This document shows, one piece after another, positions 10,721 through 21,930 of a stretch of DNA of 64,000 nucleotides (positions are counted from its first letter, which is position 1; each line of letters begins with the position of its first letter). Under the pieces are notes generated by a model, which made no database searches, was not told the origin of the DNA, and saw only the letters and a list, made by a program, of their open reading frames with translations. This DNA is from Nipponacmea schrenckii (lineage: Eukaryota; Mollusca; Gastropoda; Lottiidae), in assembly GCA_030562195.1 (NCBI GenBank), contig JAUJPP010000003.1, positions 22,413,398-22,477,397 of the forward strand, given 5' to 3'. Both the position numbers and the translations under genes were made by a program.

Positions 10721-13700
10721 CAAATTCAATATTGCCAGTGGGCATATATTGTTTTGCCTAGCAAGCTATCTTTTGACGGTATTTTAATAATATTATGATT
10801 TACTGAAATAGTCCTATAAAATAATTTTGTATATGCCTACTCAATTTCTTAGTAACTTTTGAGAATCATGGAACAAAACATCTACATTTCATGAGATTGT
10901 TTGGCTAATTTGTTAAATTAAGACATAAAAATAGGTGAATAATGAAGGTTTTAAAGTTTCCGGGAATGGTAAAGATATATCTATATAGTTATGCCCTGTT
11001 TTAAAACAGGTTGGAGGAACAGATAAAAGTGTCTTGACAATGGGGTAAGACAATCAACAGAGGTCCTAAATGTTACAAGCTGTGTACTTTTATGATTCAT
11101 TGACAATTGAAAGAAAAAAAGAAGAGATTTTGCTGCTGTCCTGGCATTATTTCCTGGTTTCCAAGTTACAAAAAGCAGAACATAAAAGGCCATTTCATTA
11201 TTTGTTCTGTCTAAAACTAAATTATTGTGATCCACATTTAGTTGTACTGTGAATGTTAAGTGCATTGATAACTAAGTTTCAAGTAGAAATGATATATGAC
11301 TGTGTTATATTTGACTATATAAGTGTCATATATAGTCTTATTCAACCATGATAACAGATATAAAAAACATCAGAATTTGACAGAAAATCAATTGAATTAT
11401 GATTTATGTTCATACTGAAGTGAGAATTACATGTGTTTAATAATAATGTTATGGATTCTGTTATATTTGAACTGCATGTGTTCCATTTTCACATGATTGA
11501 ATTCAAGGTTTAAAAGTTCAGTTCTCTGCTTCTGAATAAAATCTAGAGATAAAAATATGGGAAAAATTCTAAAAAGAAAAGAACAAAGTGTACACATTTT
11601 GAGATTGCAGGAGCTTATACATTCCTTTTACAAATCACAGATCAGCTCAGAACTGATCAAAGATAATTCGAGGAAAAACAGGAAATTGTTTTCAAACAGG
11701 AATTTGTGGTCAGATTATAAAAAGGCTAAAGAAATTTATTTTATTCAGAATTTTGAAATATTAGATGTTTCAGGTTAATGACAGACTAAATGTGTGTAGG
11801 AGGTTAGGGGAATGATGAATACACAGATATCTACCAAGTTATTTTTTTTAAATCCCTTGATGACAATTACATTCCTACATAACACTCATATCAGGTTTCT
11901 TTTTGAATAAATTATTTTGATATTTATGTATTTGAAGTTAATCAAAAAGAGTTTTCTAACCATTATTGGTGTATTCAGGGCACCTTTGTTAATATTGACA
12001 GAAAAGCTGGACTAGATTATGACACCACTATTAACAATATTCAAGTCAAATTGTTTTTGAATCCCTATAGCACAAACCATTAACTCTGTGTAAAAAAACA
12101 GTTTAATATTATGGGAAGATGCACTCAAGAAGCCATACCTTTAAGTCCATAAGCCTTAAAGAAAATTGTGACCTATGCTGGTGCTGTTACTGAAAATGAT
12201 CTCAAACCTGAATTGAAACCATATAGTATATTGTAGGGAGCATAGCTTACAGGAAAACTGAATCGTGTCATGTAAGTATTTCAGGTTTTACTTGTTTTAT
12301 ATTAATTTGAATTAGAATATTTGAGAATGAAATGTTTAATTACTAATGATTGTTACAGATAGCTCGAATTGAATGAATTGTTGATAAGGGCTATTGTGTG
12401 TAAATAAACTGGAGCTACAGATGACCTGGAAAGTAATATTTTAACTATTTCTATTGAAGAATAAATCTCAACAAACTTGCCATAAGTGAAGCCTGCTTAA
12501 TATGCCTCAGTCTGATCTTTCCCACAGATCAGAATTAACAACAATAGACAGGTTTTCATCATATTGGTTACAACTATCAGAATTTAGCCTTTTGTTTATT
12601 CATAATGGCCCCTCATCACTCTTTTGTCTGGGAATTTTATGACAAAACTAAATTATCATATCGTTAATCATGACAACTCCAAGGAAAGCTCATCAGGAGA
12701 AATCCAATAATGACTGGTATTGCCGAGCTAGAACTAATAATGGTCATTCATAGAGAGTAGCCTGAGGGAGATCACTGAACCATAATCTTTGGCAATACCT
12801 TAACATGAGTTGTAACTTAAACAACCTGCAAATAGCAGAACACAATTATGGAAAAATTCCTGATTTTTTCAGCATGCACAGTAAGTCAAGATTAATTGAC
12901 CATACATACTGATGATGACAATGTAAATTGTTGAATCTGCATGTATTATACATGTAGTACTCTGTTATAGTAAAACCATACAGACTGATTATGAAATGTA
13001 AATTGGTGATACAAGCATATTTTGCGATTAGGGACATCATAGTTTTAATGGAATGGCAGGAACCACAGACGTCTGATTAAAATGGATTGCATTGGTTGAT
13101 GCTATTAGTGTTCCCAATACACATTTTTTTTTTAGAAAACCTCTTTACAATCCCTTTAAGAAGCTTGAGAAGGAGATTTATTTTAATCTTACATTATATT
13201 TCATCAATAATCAATAACACTATACTATTTAAGGTGCAAGTAATACAGGTAATGCTATAAAACATTACCTCTTTACAATAAGATATATTGATTTAATATA
13301 ATTCATAGCATGTGCAGTATGTATTTTATTTGAAACAGGTCATAAATAACAGGCTTGATAAATAGTGAAAAGGTAGAAATTAGCATGTTTTTATGGATTA
13401 TAATACTAATAGGTTATTACTTTACCATTATGCATTATGACAAATAAAAATTGCTGGAATTTGTTAAGTGAAATTCGCACACTCAGCTGACATATCCCAA
13501 ATTGTGTTATCTATTAGCGTTTAGATGGCCTAACTAAGCTGACTTAACTATTCAAGCCAAGTTTAAGCCACCTCCAAAGTAGTATAAGGTAAGGTAGATT
13601 AAGTTTAACTTGTTGCATTAACCAGATGAATTAAAATCAAAGGATTAGAAGAACATTTGATATTCAATCTGCCTTATCTTAAGTTAACTGTACACACCAA

Positions 13701-15173
13701 GACATAACTTGAACAACGGGTCACGATTTGGGGCATTTAATTATATCTGTCATCAAGCAGTAATTGGCTTCTCTTAAAATCTCAATTGTTTCCGTCCGTC
13801 CACTAAATTATTTATTTGAAATGACAGTGTTTTAAAGAAATTTGTTCTAATAAACTTCAAACATTTCCATTTCTTTTATTGCATTGTTCCCAAAATAACT
13901 AGTACAGCAGAAAATATCAATTCTTGCGTAAGTCTGTGTCAATTCTAGGCGGATTCAATTCAGACTGTTATTGATTCATTATTATTCAACACTTCAAATT
14001 GGAAAATGAGTGACTTAGTTGTCTGAAGTATTTAAATTCTCATTTTGTTCGAGTTCCACGGACATTATCTGCAAACTTTTTAACACCGAATTTTCCAATT
14101 AATACCATTCTCAAGATTATTTAATGAAAAGTTTCTGGATAATCAAACACTTGAAGAATAATTGTCCAGACTTTTGAGAGGATTTTAAAGACAAAGAGGA
14201 ATTTTCACAAGTTTATGGTGTTATTATGGTGGAACCATCGACAGGTTTCCCATCATCTTTTCTATTACATTTCTTTCTTCAAAGTGATTAGCGTGGACTC
14301 ATAACGACATTTACCATAATAGCTCATTCAATTACTTGTCAAATTTCATTTAAATTTCATCATCATATTTTTGATTGGTTAATATCCGTGGACAATAGAA
14401 TATCGACCAATAAGATTGCATACGGGATGAAATTGAAAATCTAAGATGTCGATAATGGAAGCTTCTAGATTGAGATTGCCAGGATACAGGGATTTAGGGA
14501 GAAAATGACTTATCGATTCAAAAATTTTGGCTTAATTCTTTGAAATAGAATTTGTTTTGTTCAAACTTGTTATGGTAGTTTTAGATGGTATTTTGTAGTT
14601 AATTAAATGTTCTCTTTTATTTTATCTTCAATAACTAGATATTTCCTGGAAAAAATCTGAATGCCTGATTTTATAAAGGCCTTTTTGCCAGTTTTCTATA
14701 CCAAGTCAATATATATATATCGAGTACAATTTTAAACAAAATATTTCCTGTACAGACTTGATATATATACTCATGTATACCACATGACCTTGATTAATCA
14801 TGAAGTGAATAGTATCTAATTAAACCAACCCTCAGATATCCATCAATATCTATGATATGTCAATCAAGTCACCATCTTCAAGTTATATTTCTATTCTAAC
14901 AGGATGTCAAGAAGGCTACTAGTTAATGGACCTTGTGGTCAGATGGAAATTACTTCCCTTACTTCAATCTTATGTCTGCTAAAATTAAAAGAATGTTTGA
15001 TTGGTTTAGTCGCACGACGGTACTCAGTTGGATTAGTGGAAACAATCGGCGATTATAGCTATAACACTAATCAGCAAAAGGTGTGAAAGAGGGACTTTCT
15101 CATAAAAAACTACTTTGTATAATTTAATAGAATGGTATTTGACAACAATTTATATAACAGTATATATATATAT
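10721..15173. other. Non-coding AT-rich stretch
   Basis: There is no convincing gene. Overlapping open frames on both strands near 10,980-11,265 and one near 11,557-11,778 have no recognisable motif or splice context. A 35-bp imperfect direct repeat (ACCATACATACTGATGATGA and ACCATACAGACTGATTATGA, each followed by ATGTAAATTG) lies at 12,899-12,934 and 12,975-13,009. AT microsatellite tracts occur near 14,710 and 15,160. Confidence 0.5.
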
Positions 15174-16648
15174 TTATTTCAAGTTAACATTAAACGAAAC
15201 CCTATCTACAAACTGTAAAACATCGATGACTCCAGTGTTCAAATTCATTTTGAGATCTTCTAATTTAAAGTCTTAATCCATACAGCGTCGTCGTTTTGGA
15301 GGAAGTCATCCTCCTGCTTGATATCGACAGATTTTAATTTCATTGAATTTCATTAAAAAATTGAGAAATTCAAAGATATTGGGATGGGCTTTTGCTATCA
15401 CTTTCTTTATGCGTGAGTGCCATCCCTCTAAATTGTTGTTGGTTCTTGGTCCATTAGTATGGTGGTGGTTCCACTGTTTCAAGAGAAAATCCCCTTCGAT
15501 CCATTGTGTGGTTACGTAATCTGCCAATGGTATGCAGGCATTTGGCATTTCGGCCAGAGTTTCTAATCAAACATTTTCTACTTTATCCATTGAACATAGT
15601 GGTAACGCGGCACACCTTCTAACGAACTTATTGACTTCTTCATCATCTTTATAACTGGTCTGAAAACCATTATTTTGAATTTTGCGCCAAATACACTGTG
15701 AAATGAAAGAAACACCCTTTCCATTCCGTCAAGGGAAATACATTATTACAAGCACTTTTAGCAGCAGTCTCAAAATCCATCTGAAAGGTTATAGGTTAGG
15801 GTAAACGGCTTTACATAAGTTTCTCTTTTCTTGTTTGGAAGAAGGAAATAAACAAGTGGGAACGTGTTCCTGTATCTGTGCATGTATTGTGTACAGTTGG
15901 TAAAAAAGTCTGGGAACCACATGGAAAGTCCCATAAACATACCATTTGTCAGCTTCAGATAGAAGTTGAAGATTTTCAACGGTAGAAAAGGCTAAAATCT
16001 TCTATCTCTCACCTTCATCAATGATCAGGAAGTTGTCGCCAGCGTGGGTATTTTTGAATGTTTCTGGCACAAGCAAATCGTCTCTGGAATTAGGTAAAAG
16101 AGGAAGCGTTTTCTTTCTTTTTCAATACAGCGAGTCTTTTACAGAATGATACGTTGGCATTGAAGACACCAGTTCTCGATTCTCTATTGACCATGGACCC
16201 GCTCGAAGGTTCTTAAGCTCCTTTTGGTAAAGGGAAGGAATGGGTGTAATGGTGCACTCTGCTTGGTCTTTTAAGGACTGAAGTGTTTCCAAAACCTATA
16301 GAAATGACAAAAATATATTATAATACAAGTAATAATACAAAATATTATTATTAATAAAAAAAAAATATTATTATTAATAAAAAAAAATGTTATTAATAAT
16401 ATTTAATGAAATAATATTAGTACCTTAATGTCAACACTGACATCTTCATGGTTATGGTTATTTGGAATATGAGTTGGTGTATCTTCTTCTGTAGTCAAAG
16501 AAGCGGCACAGTTTGTTTCTCAGCACTTCCATCTAATGGAACCATTTTTGTTAACCTTATGCATCCTATATATATTTCCTTCGCAACATAAATATCTGCC
16601 TCCTCTATAAGTAGGGATGAATTGAAAATCAAGTTGTATGTTAGCCAT
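15174..16648 (-). pseudogene. FLYWCH zinc-finger MULE (Mutator-like) transposase, dead
   Basis: Read on the minus strand, the pieces follow the family order. The FLYWCH finger at 16,648-16,425 has RGGRYLCCEGNIYRMHK, WKC and NHNHED. LLPNSRDDLLVPETFK lies near 16,050-16,100, then ENLQLLSEADKWYVYGTFH and FPLVYFLLPNKKRETY near 15,825-15,960. MDFETAAKSACNNVFP and KGCFFHF lie near 15,720-15,780, GPRTNNNLEGWHSRIKK near 15,410-15,460, and a basic LPPKRRRC tail runs to a stop at 15,174. The family's first catalytic Asp (DGTF) is Tyr here (VYGTF); the later DFE and LEGWH motifs remain. At least five in-frame stops (one just after the finger's WKC) and about three frameshifts break it. An intron with GT..AG ends (16,296-16,424, AT-repeat-filled) separates finger and core. 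No terminal repeats were found, so element ends are unknown. Confidence 0.92.
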
Positions 16649-16721
16649 TTTAAATGGTGAATAATTCTTTTTTTGGAAATCACCAATTTGTATATATTTT
16701 ATCCAAAAAGTAGTAACGAAT

Positions 16722-16803
16722 GTTCAGAATCACTTAATTAGTGACATGTGAGGAAAGGAGTGAGCGAAATTCAGAATCAGTTAATTAGTGACGTGAGCGA
16801 AAT
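16722..16803 (+). repeat. 48-bp direct repeat, two copies
   Basis: TTCAGAATCACTTAATTAGT at 16,722 recurs as TTCAGAATCAGTTAATTAGT at 16,770, each followed by GACATGTGAG or GACGTGAGCG. It lies just beyond the N-terminal end of the dead transposase and might be part of that element's sub-terminal sequence, but I found no partner at the other end. Confidence 0.65.
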
Positions 16804-17492
16804 TCAAGAGTAACAAGTGAATGAGACGACCCCTGCAAATTTAACACCCTAAACAATAGGATTAAGACTTTAAAGGATTTCCCCCCAATACAGAAAAGTA
16901 CCATCGTCGACGCACCCGTTTAATTAAAGAAAAATTATAAAGTTTCAATGAGAAATTTGCTATTTTTGGTATTTCCTTATATTGAAATTTTGAATTTTTG
17001 CTTATTGCTCATATAAGTTACTCTTTTCTTGAACAAAGTACATTTGAAAGGTCTGAGCAAAAATTTTTCAAAAAAATATTGCAGAATTTGTATAAATTTA
17101 AAAATCAGTTTTTTACATACAAAAAATGTGTTTTTCTTCAGTTCCTTGCATGAAATGTATATCTACAAATCCTTTCACACCAATGGCATAATAAAAAAAA
17201 TATGGTAGAGATTTAATTTGTTTTTAAGTGAAAAAAGCTAATGAAATTTTAATTAGATAGAAGGTATATAAAGGAATGAATGTGAAAATCAAGACAAGAT
17301 AGACAATTACTGATATATATTGCATTGGTTCATTAAATATTGACTTGATTGGGTCAATTAGCAGTTAAATTGTTCTCAAGTTCTTTTTTCTCTTGAGATT
17401 TTTGATAGGCCTTCATCATTCTATGAGGAAATGTTTTGTTGGCAATCTTTTATCTCCTTCCGACTAAACAGTCAAGGTAAAAAATGTCTTTT

Positions 17493-17866
17493 CAGCTATT
17501 TCAATGATTGCAGCCTCTCTTCTCTCTGGAACCTTTGTGACAGTTTCCATTGAAACGTTGTGTATTATTGTATTAAATTGAGGATTCAAGTTACCATTGT
17601 AATGCTACTAGTTTCATTTTAACGTTTGTGCATCACTGTTACGTTTGTTGTTGATATACTGTTGGTATAATAATAATAATAATGATATTTATATTGCGCA
17701 ACAATTCAATCCTCTTGGAATTGCTCAAGGCGCATGGATGGTATGGATGACAGACGGGATCTCTGGGAGCTATTTCATTGATTGCAGCATTTGTGACAGT
17801 TACCAATGTAATGTTACTTGTTCCATTTTAACATTTGTGCATCACTGTTATGTTTGTTGTTGGTAT
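17493..17866 (+). repeat. Imperfect direct duplication with internal insert
   Basis: The stretch starting CAGCTATTTCAATGATTGCA and ending near GTTGTTGATATAC (17,493-17,659) is repeated at 17,767-17,866 (GAGCTATTTCATTGATTGCA to GTTGTTGGTAT). The second copy lacks an internal block of roughly 70-80 bp. Between the copies lies a TAA-type microsatellite-flanked motif listed separately. Confidence 0.75.
17668..17740 (+). repeat. AATAAT-flanked GATATTTATATTGCGC motif
   Basis: A short AAT microsatellite is followed by GATATTTATATTGCGCAA and ends in GCTCAAGGCGCA. Similar AAT-run plus TTTATATNGCGC blocks are, from memory, common interspersed repeats in marine invertebrates, probably retroposon ends. 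This is recognition by resemblance only. Confidence 0.45.
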
Positions 17867-17879
17867 GGATGACAGAGGA

Positions 17880-20800
17880 GATCTTCTGTCTAAAGACAGT
17901 TGCCAACAAGATTATATTTTGAACATTAAATTAACAAACATAGGGAGCAGTCATTTTAAATATTCACATGTAAAGAATGCAAAGATACATTTTTCTCTGA
18001 AAAGATAGCGTAGTTTTACACAAGCATTTGTTCATTTGTGGACAAAAATAGTTTATATTTGTTTTTGAACTTTCTGCCACCAAAATTTATCCGCACACAG
18101 AATCTATCATAATCAGTAGAAGCACACAAATGAATTCTGCCTAAGTGATGGCGTGTGTCTGTGCCAGACTTATGTGAAAAATTCAAAAATGTAAATCCTT
18201 CTGTTAATCTAACCTTTATTGTAACAGTGGCAATTACAAAAAAACAGGCCCATAACTTCAACTTATAAATCATTATGTTACTGTTTTGATTATTTTTTAA
18301 TATCATTATAAATCTTTTCTCTTCAATGTTTTCTCCATCATACTTCCTTCTATTTTATAGAATAATATTAAAAGGTCTATAGAGGGCTACAGGTTATTAT
18401 ATAATAAGCTTTCTTGTTTTTTTTTTATTTTTAGTGCAATTATTTTATTTATTCATCTCTTGCTGTCAAAATATTCTTGAAAACCATTTTTTTCTTATTT
18501 TAATTTGTGAAGAATGGATTACACTTGCTGATATGGAAAAAGCGTTTTGGGATTTTTTTGCATATTATACCCATGCCAGTTATACAAACTGCACCTATGA
18601 AAGATATCTTAACAATCTGAAAACTGATTCTTTTGTTGCATTGAACCAATTAGAAGCAAAAAAGTAGGATACCAAACCTTATTTTCTTTTCATATCTTAA
18701 ATCATATTAGCACTCTATGAAGAGCTTTCCTAAAGATTATATTTATGATATTCCAATATTCCTGCTGGGTGTTGCTACAAACAGAATGGCATTATAGATT
18801 TTTCTGTCTTATTTCATTAAAATACCAATCCTCAAGATGGTTTTAGAGGACAAAAGAACTTGAAGTTCTTCTAAGAGTTTCCTTATTTTCAATGATTAAC
18901 TTTTTTTAATCAGTTATCTCTCTTTGATGTGTAGGATGATTATCCAGTATTTTATGTGGTTGCACAAGGAAGCTCCACATCCAAATTCAAGTTTGATATT
19001 AGTTGGAAGAAAAGAGTTGGAAAATCGACATTTATTATTTGTCATAGACAGGATGCCATTGTCACTGGTCAATCAAAATAATGACATTCTGGCAGTCTCA
19101 AGATTTTTCCCATTAGCTGTTGAATAGTTGGTAGTTGTTAGTCTATTTTAAGTCAAGTAGGACCTACAAGCACATGCTCTATTTTTAAGATTAAGAAAAA
19201 GAATTTTTTTTTTCTGTAACTGGGCTTAAAAACTTTCTACGTCTTATTTTTTGTTTGAGTAATTTTTATATTTCGGTTGAAGGATGGTTCTGAAAATTCA
19301 TACTAAATTTGAAGTAATTGATTTGTTAAAGTTAATTTACTGCCAATTTGATAAATGTGTATGTACTCTTAAAAAATGAAGAATTCAGAACCCATTCCCC
19401 AGATACATATTCCTTATAATCACCTGTGTTTCCTTCAAACTTCTGGAGTTAAAATGGAAAAATAAGCAAGTTTCAGATTACTGTGATATATTGATAATAG
19501 TTGTTCAACATCTTCTTTTTTTACTTGAGATTCTGTGTAGTTTTCTTCAAAGACATAAAACAAACAATTGGCATATAAAGAAACTGGAAATTGATGCTGT
19601 AAGATACAGACATAAAGTAAAGAGACATGTTAGAAAAGTGTATTTGTTCTTATTTCAGTCTGAGAAACAAGAAAAGGTTGCAGGATTATCAGAAATTGTG
19701 TGCAATCTAATGATCCATACTTTGATGTAGCTAAGTGTTTTAACAAACTATCTTTAGGAACGTATCTAATTGTATCATATGGGAAGTTTTTCACGTCAGA
19801 TATATCTGATCTATATTTTAGACATTTACAATGCAGATCACCATTGTCTAAATATTTCCTTAACCAGATGAGGTTGATTTTAACAATTTGTATCATATAC
19901 AGAATGGAATAGATTTTATCTTGTATTCTGTAAATATGCCTTCTGTAGAACAGCTAGGATTTATTGTGTTATATATACACTCATAACCAAACCATTTAAG
20001 TCTTAAGGCAAAATAACTATATTAAAAATAGTACTGTAAAAAATTTAATCAAGCTCTTATCAATATGTCTTGTGTATTTGGAATCTGTCATATACCAGCC
20101 ATCAAGAACAAATAAAAAAAAATAGCCTGTTATATTTCTCTAATTTACTATGGAGGGGAATCATAGCCTAAAATATTCACAAATTCAAACTTGAAAACTA
20201 GGTTTCAACTTTACAGAAATATATTTCCACTTGAACAAAAAACATATTTCTTACATCAAAAAGGCAGCCTTCTTATCATGATGCTCTGAAATTTATAGTT
20301 CTTTCATAACCATCTAAAAGTTAAAATGACTTCTGAATTTTGCATTATTTGTTGACTTTACGTTCTTGATAAATTCAACTACTGCATTCTAAGAACTTGC
20401 AAGGTCAACTTTTGTATTCAGGAAGATGACGTCCATCATTTACATAATTCACAGGAAACCATAAAGAAACACTTTGTCTTCAGTCAACCCATATGTAATA
20501 TGTAGCATAGGTATAATTCTATAAGTCTATAAGTCTATACGGAATAAGGATGACGGCACAGCTGGAAAGAGTTGTTTTTAAGTATAATAGGTGATATTCG
20601 TTATTTCCATTTTTTTTTATTGTAGAAAGATGTAGTTTGTAAATGTGTCAAGTGGAATTATGACATTGTTAAGTCAAGTTTGACATTGTGAATACTTTAG
20701 GCAATTATTTCCCTCCATAATTTACAACTTCATGTTTTTATGAACTACTTCTGCCTCCATCAATATAAGAGGCCCTCAGACATCATTTTTTATCCCCTTG

Positions 20801-21658
20801 TCATTTCTGTCAATTGGAATATTGATCACGTGTCTGATGACATGGAAGGCAATGTAATTATTAGACAGTTTCATCAGTAGTACTGCACAATTTTATACAT
20901 TTTAGCTCTGGAGAGATAAAAATATCGAAAAACTAAGTTACAAGCTGTGTGACACTTGAATTGCAAGTTATAAAGTAATATAAGGATATAAAGAATATTG
21001 TTATATAAGGATATATGGAATACACTAATATATAAGGATATATAGAATAAAAGGCATAACATACAACATGTTAACTATTGATTATTAAATACAGTTCAGG
21101 TACAAAATCAAACCGTTCACGAGAAAAGCTTCACTAAAACTCAGCAACAATACATATTAAATATGCAGTTATGGGCACTAAGAACATAAACCTGAATAAA
21201 AACAAAAACTTATTGAATATTATAATTAAATCCATAATTAACAGATATCAGAAAATAGCCTTGAATGCATAGGCGACATTCTGAATTATCTCCAAATAGT
21301 TCTAAATGCACTATATTATAATCATGTTACAGTGGTAAAAAACATCCAAATAAAGAGATAACACAAGGGTGGTTCCATTCGTACTGAGGAACATTAACCT
21401 ACTGAGAGTGGCAGGATCAAGTGAAGAGTTATAGGATGAAGGGAAATATTTCTATAGTTTCTTGACAAAAGAAAAATAATGAAACCAATTAGCAGTACAT
21501 AATTTGATTTTGAGAGATCACAGTAAATAGTAGAAAATAATTATGTGGTAAACTTTATTGTTGAAATGTTGTGTACTATAAAACTCTGGAGAAGTTTACC
21601 ATAAAATTCTGTTCCATTATTATAATTATTAAGCTTATGAAATAGTAAACAAAATTAA
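17880..21658. other. Non-coding stretch with several unexplained open frames
   Basis: Open frames of 60-96 codons occur at 18,016-18,306 (minus), 18,434-18,667, 18,924-19,127 and 19,491-19,912 (plus). Some have plausible residue composition and the one at 18,434 follows a T-rich AG. None shows a recognisable domain, and adjacent frames are interrupted by stops. They could be remains of a decayed element, but I cannot name one. A small ATAAGGATATA tandem repeat lies at about 20,975-21,050. Confidence 0.4.
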
Positions 21659-21711
21659 AATGAAATGAGTTTTACATCCTTCTCTCCTGCACCTTATTGA
21701 CGAATGAAGAT
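21659..21711 (-). mobile_element. SINE 3' tail fragment
   Basis: AATGAGTTTTACATCCTTCT followed by CTCCTGCACCTTATTGACG and AATGAAGA is the reverse complement of the 3' block of the SINE at 53,565-53,936. Only the last ~55 bp remain. The 5' truncation is typical of retroposed copies. Confidence 0.8.
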
Positions 21712-21750
21712 TGAGTTAAAATAATAAAAAAATGGTCAGAACATAATAAC

Positions 21751-21930
21751 CACATTTCTACTGAGAATTTTGAAGTAAAGCTAGCTTTAAAGCCTGCTTT
21801 ACTGCCAAACACACTGTGTTTACACTGAATACAAGACAACTGTAAAACTTGTAAGCCTCAATCGCCAAATTTGAAAAATTTTTGCAGTTCCTGAACCGAA
21901 ACGGTTGGCAATTTAACAAGAGTTAAAACT
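21751..21930 (+). mobile_element. Miniature inverted-repeat element, short copy
   Basis: The left part (CTGAGAATTTTGAAGTAAAG, then CTAGCTTTAAAGCCTGCTTT) is the reverse complement of the right end of the element at 27,336-27,697. The right part (GGTTGGCAATTTAACAAG) is the reverse complement of that element's left end. It is therefore an internally shortened copy of about 180 bp (the longer copy is 362 bp), in the opposite orientation. No coding capacity is seen, and the terminal repeats are decayed here. Confidence 0.72.

Noticed and set aside
10981..11265. 94-codon minus-strand frame overlapping a 60-codon plus frame
   Set aside because: No known motif on either strand, no splice context, and both strands open; treated as chance.
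18016..19912. Cluster of open frames on both strands suggesting a decayed protein-coding element
   Set aside because: Neighbouring frames could not be joined into a recognisable protein, and both strands are open over 19,630-19,912. A profile search would be decisive.
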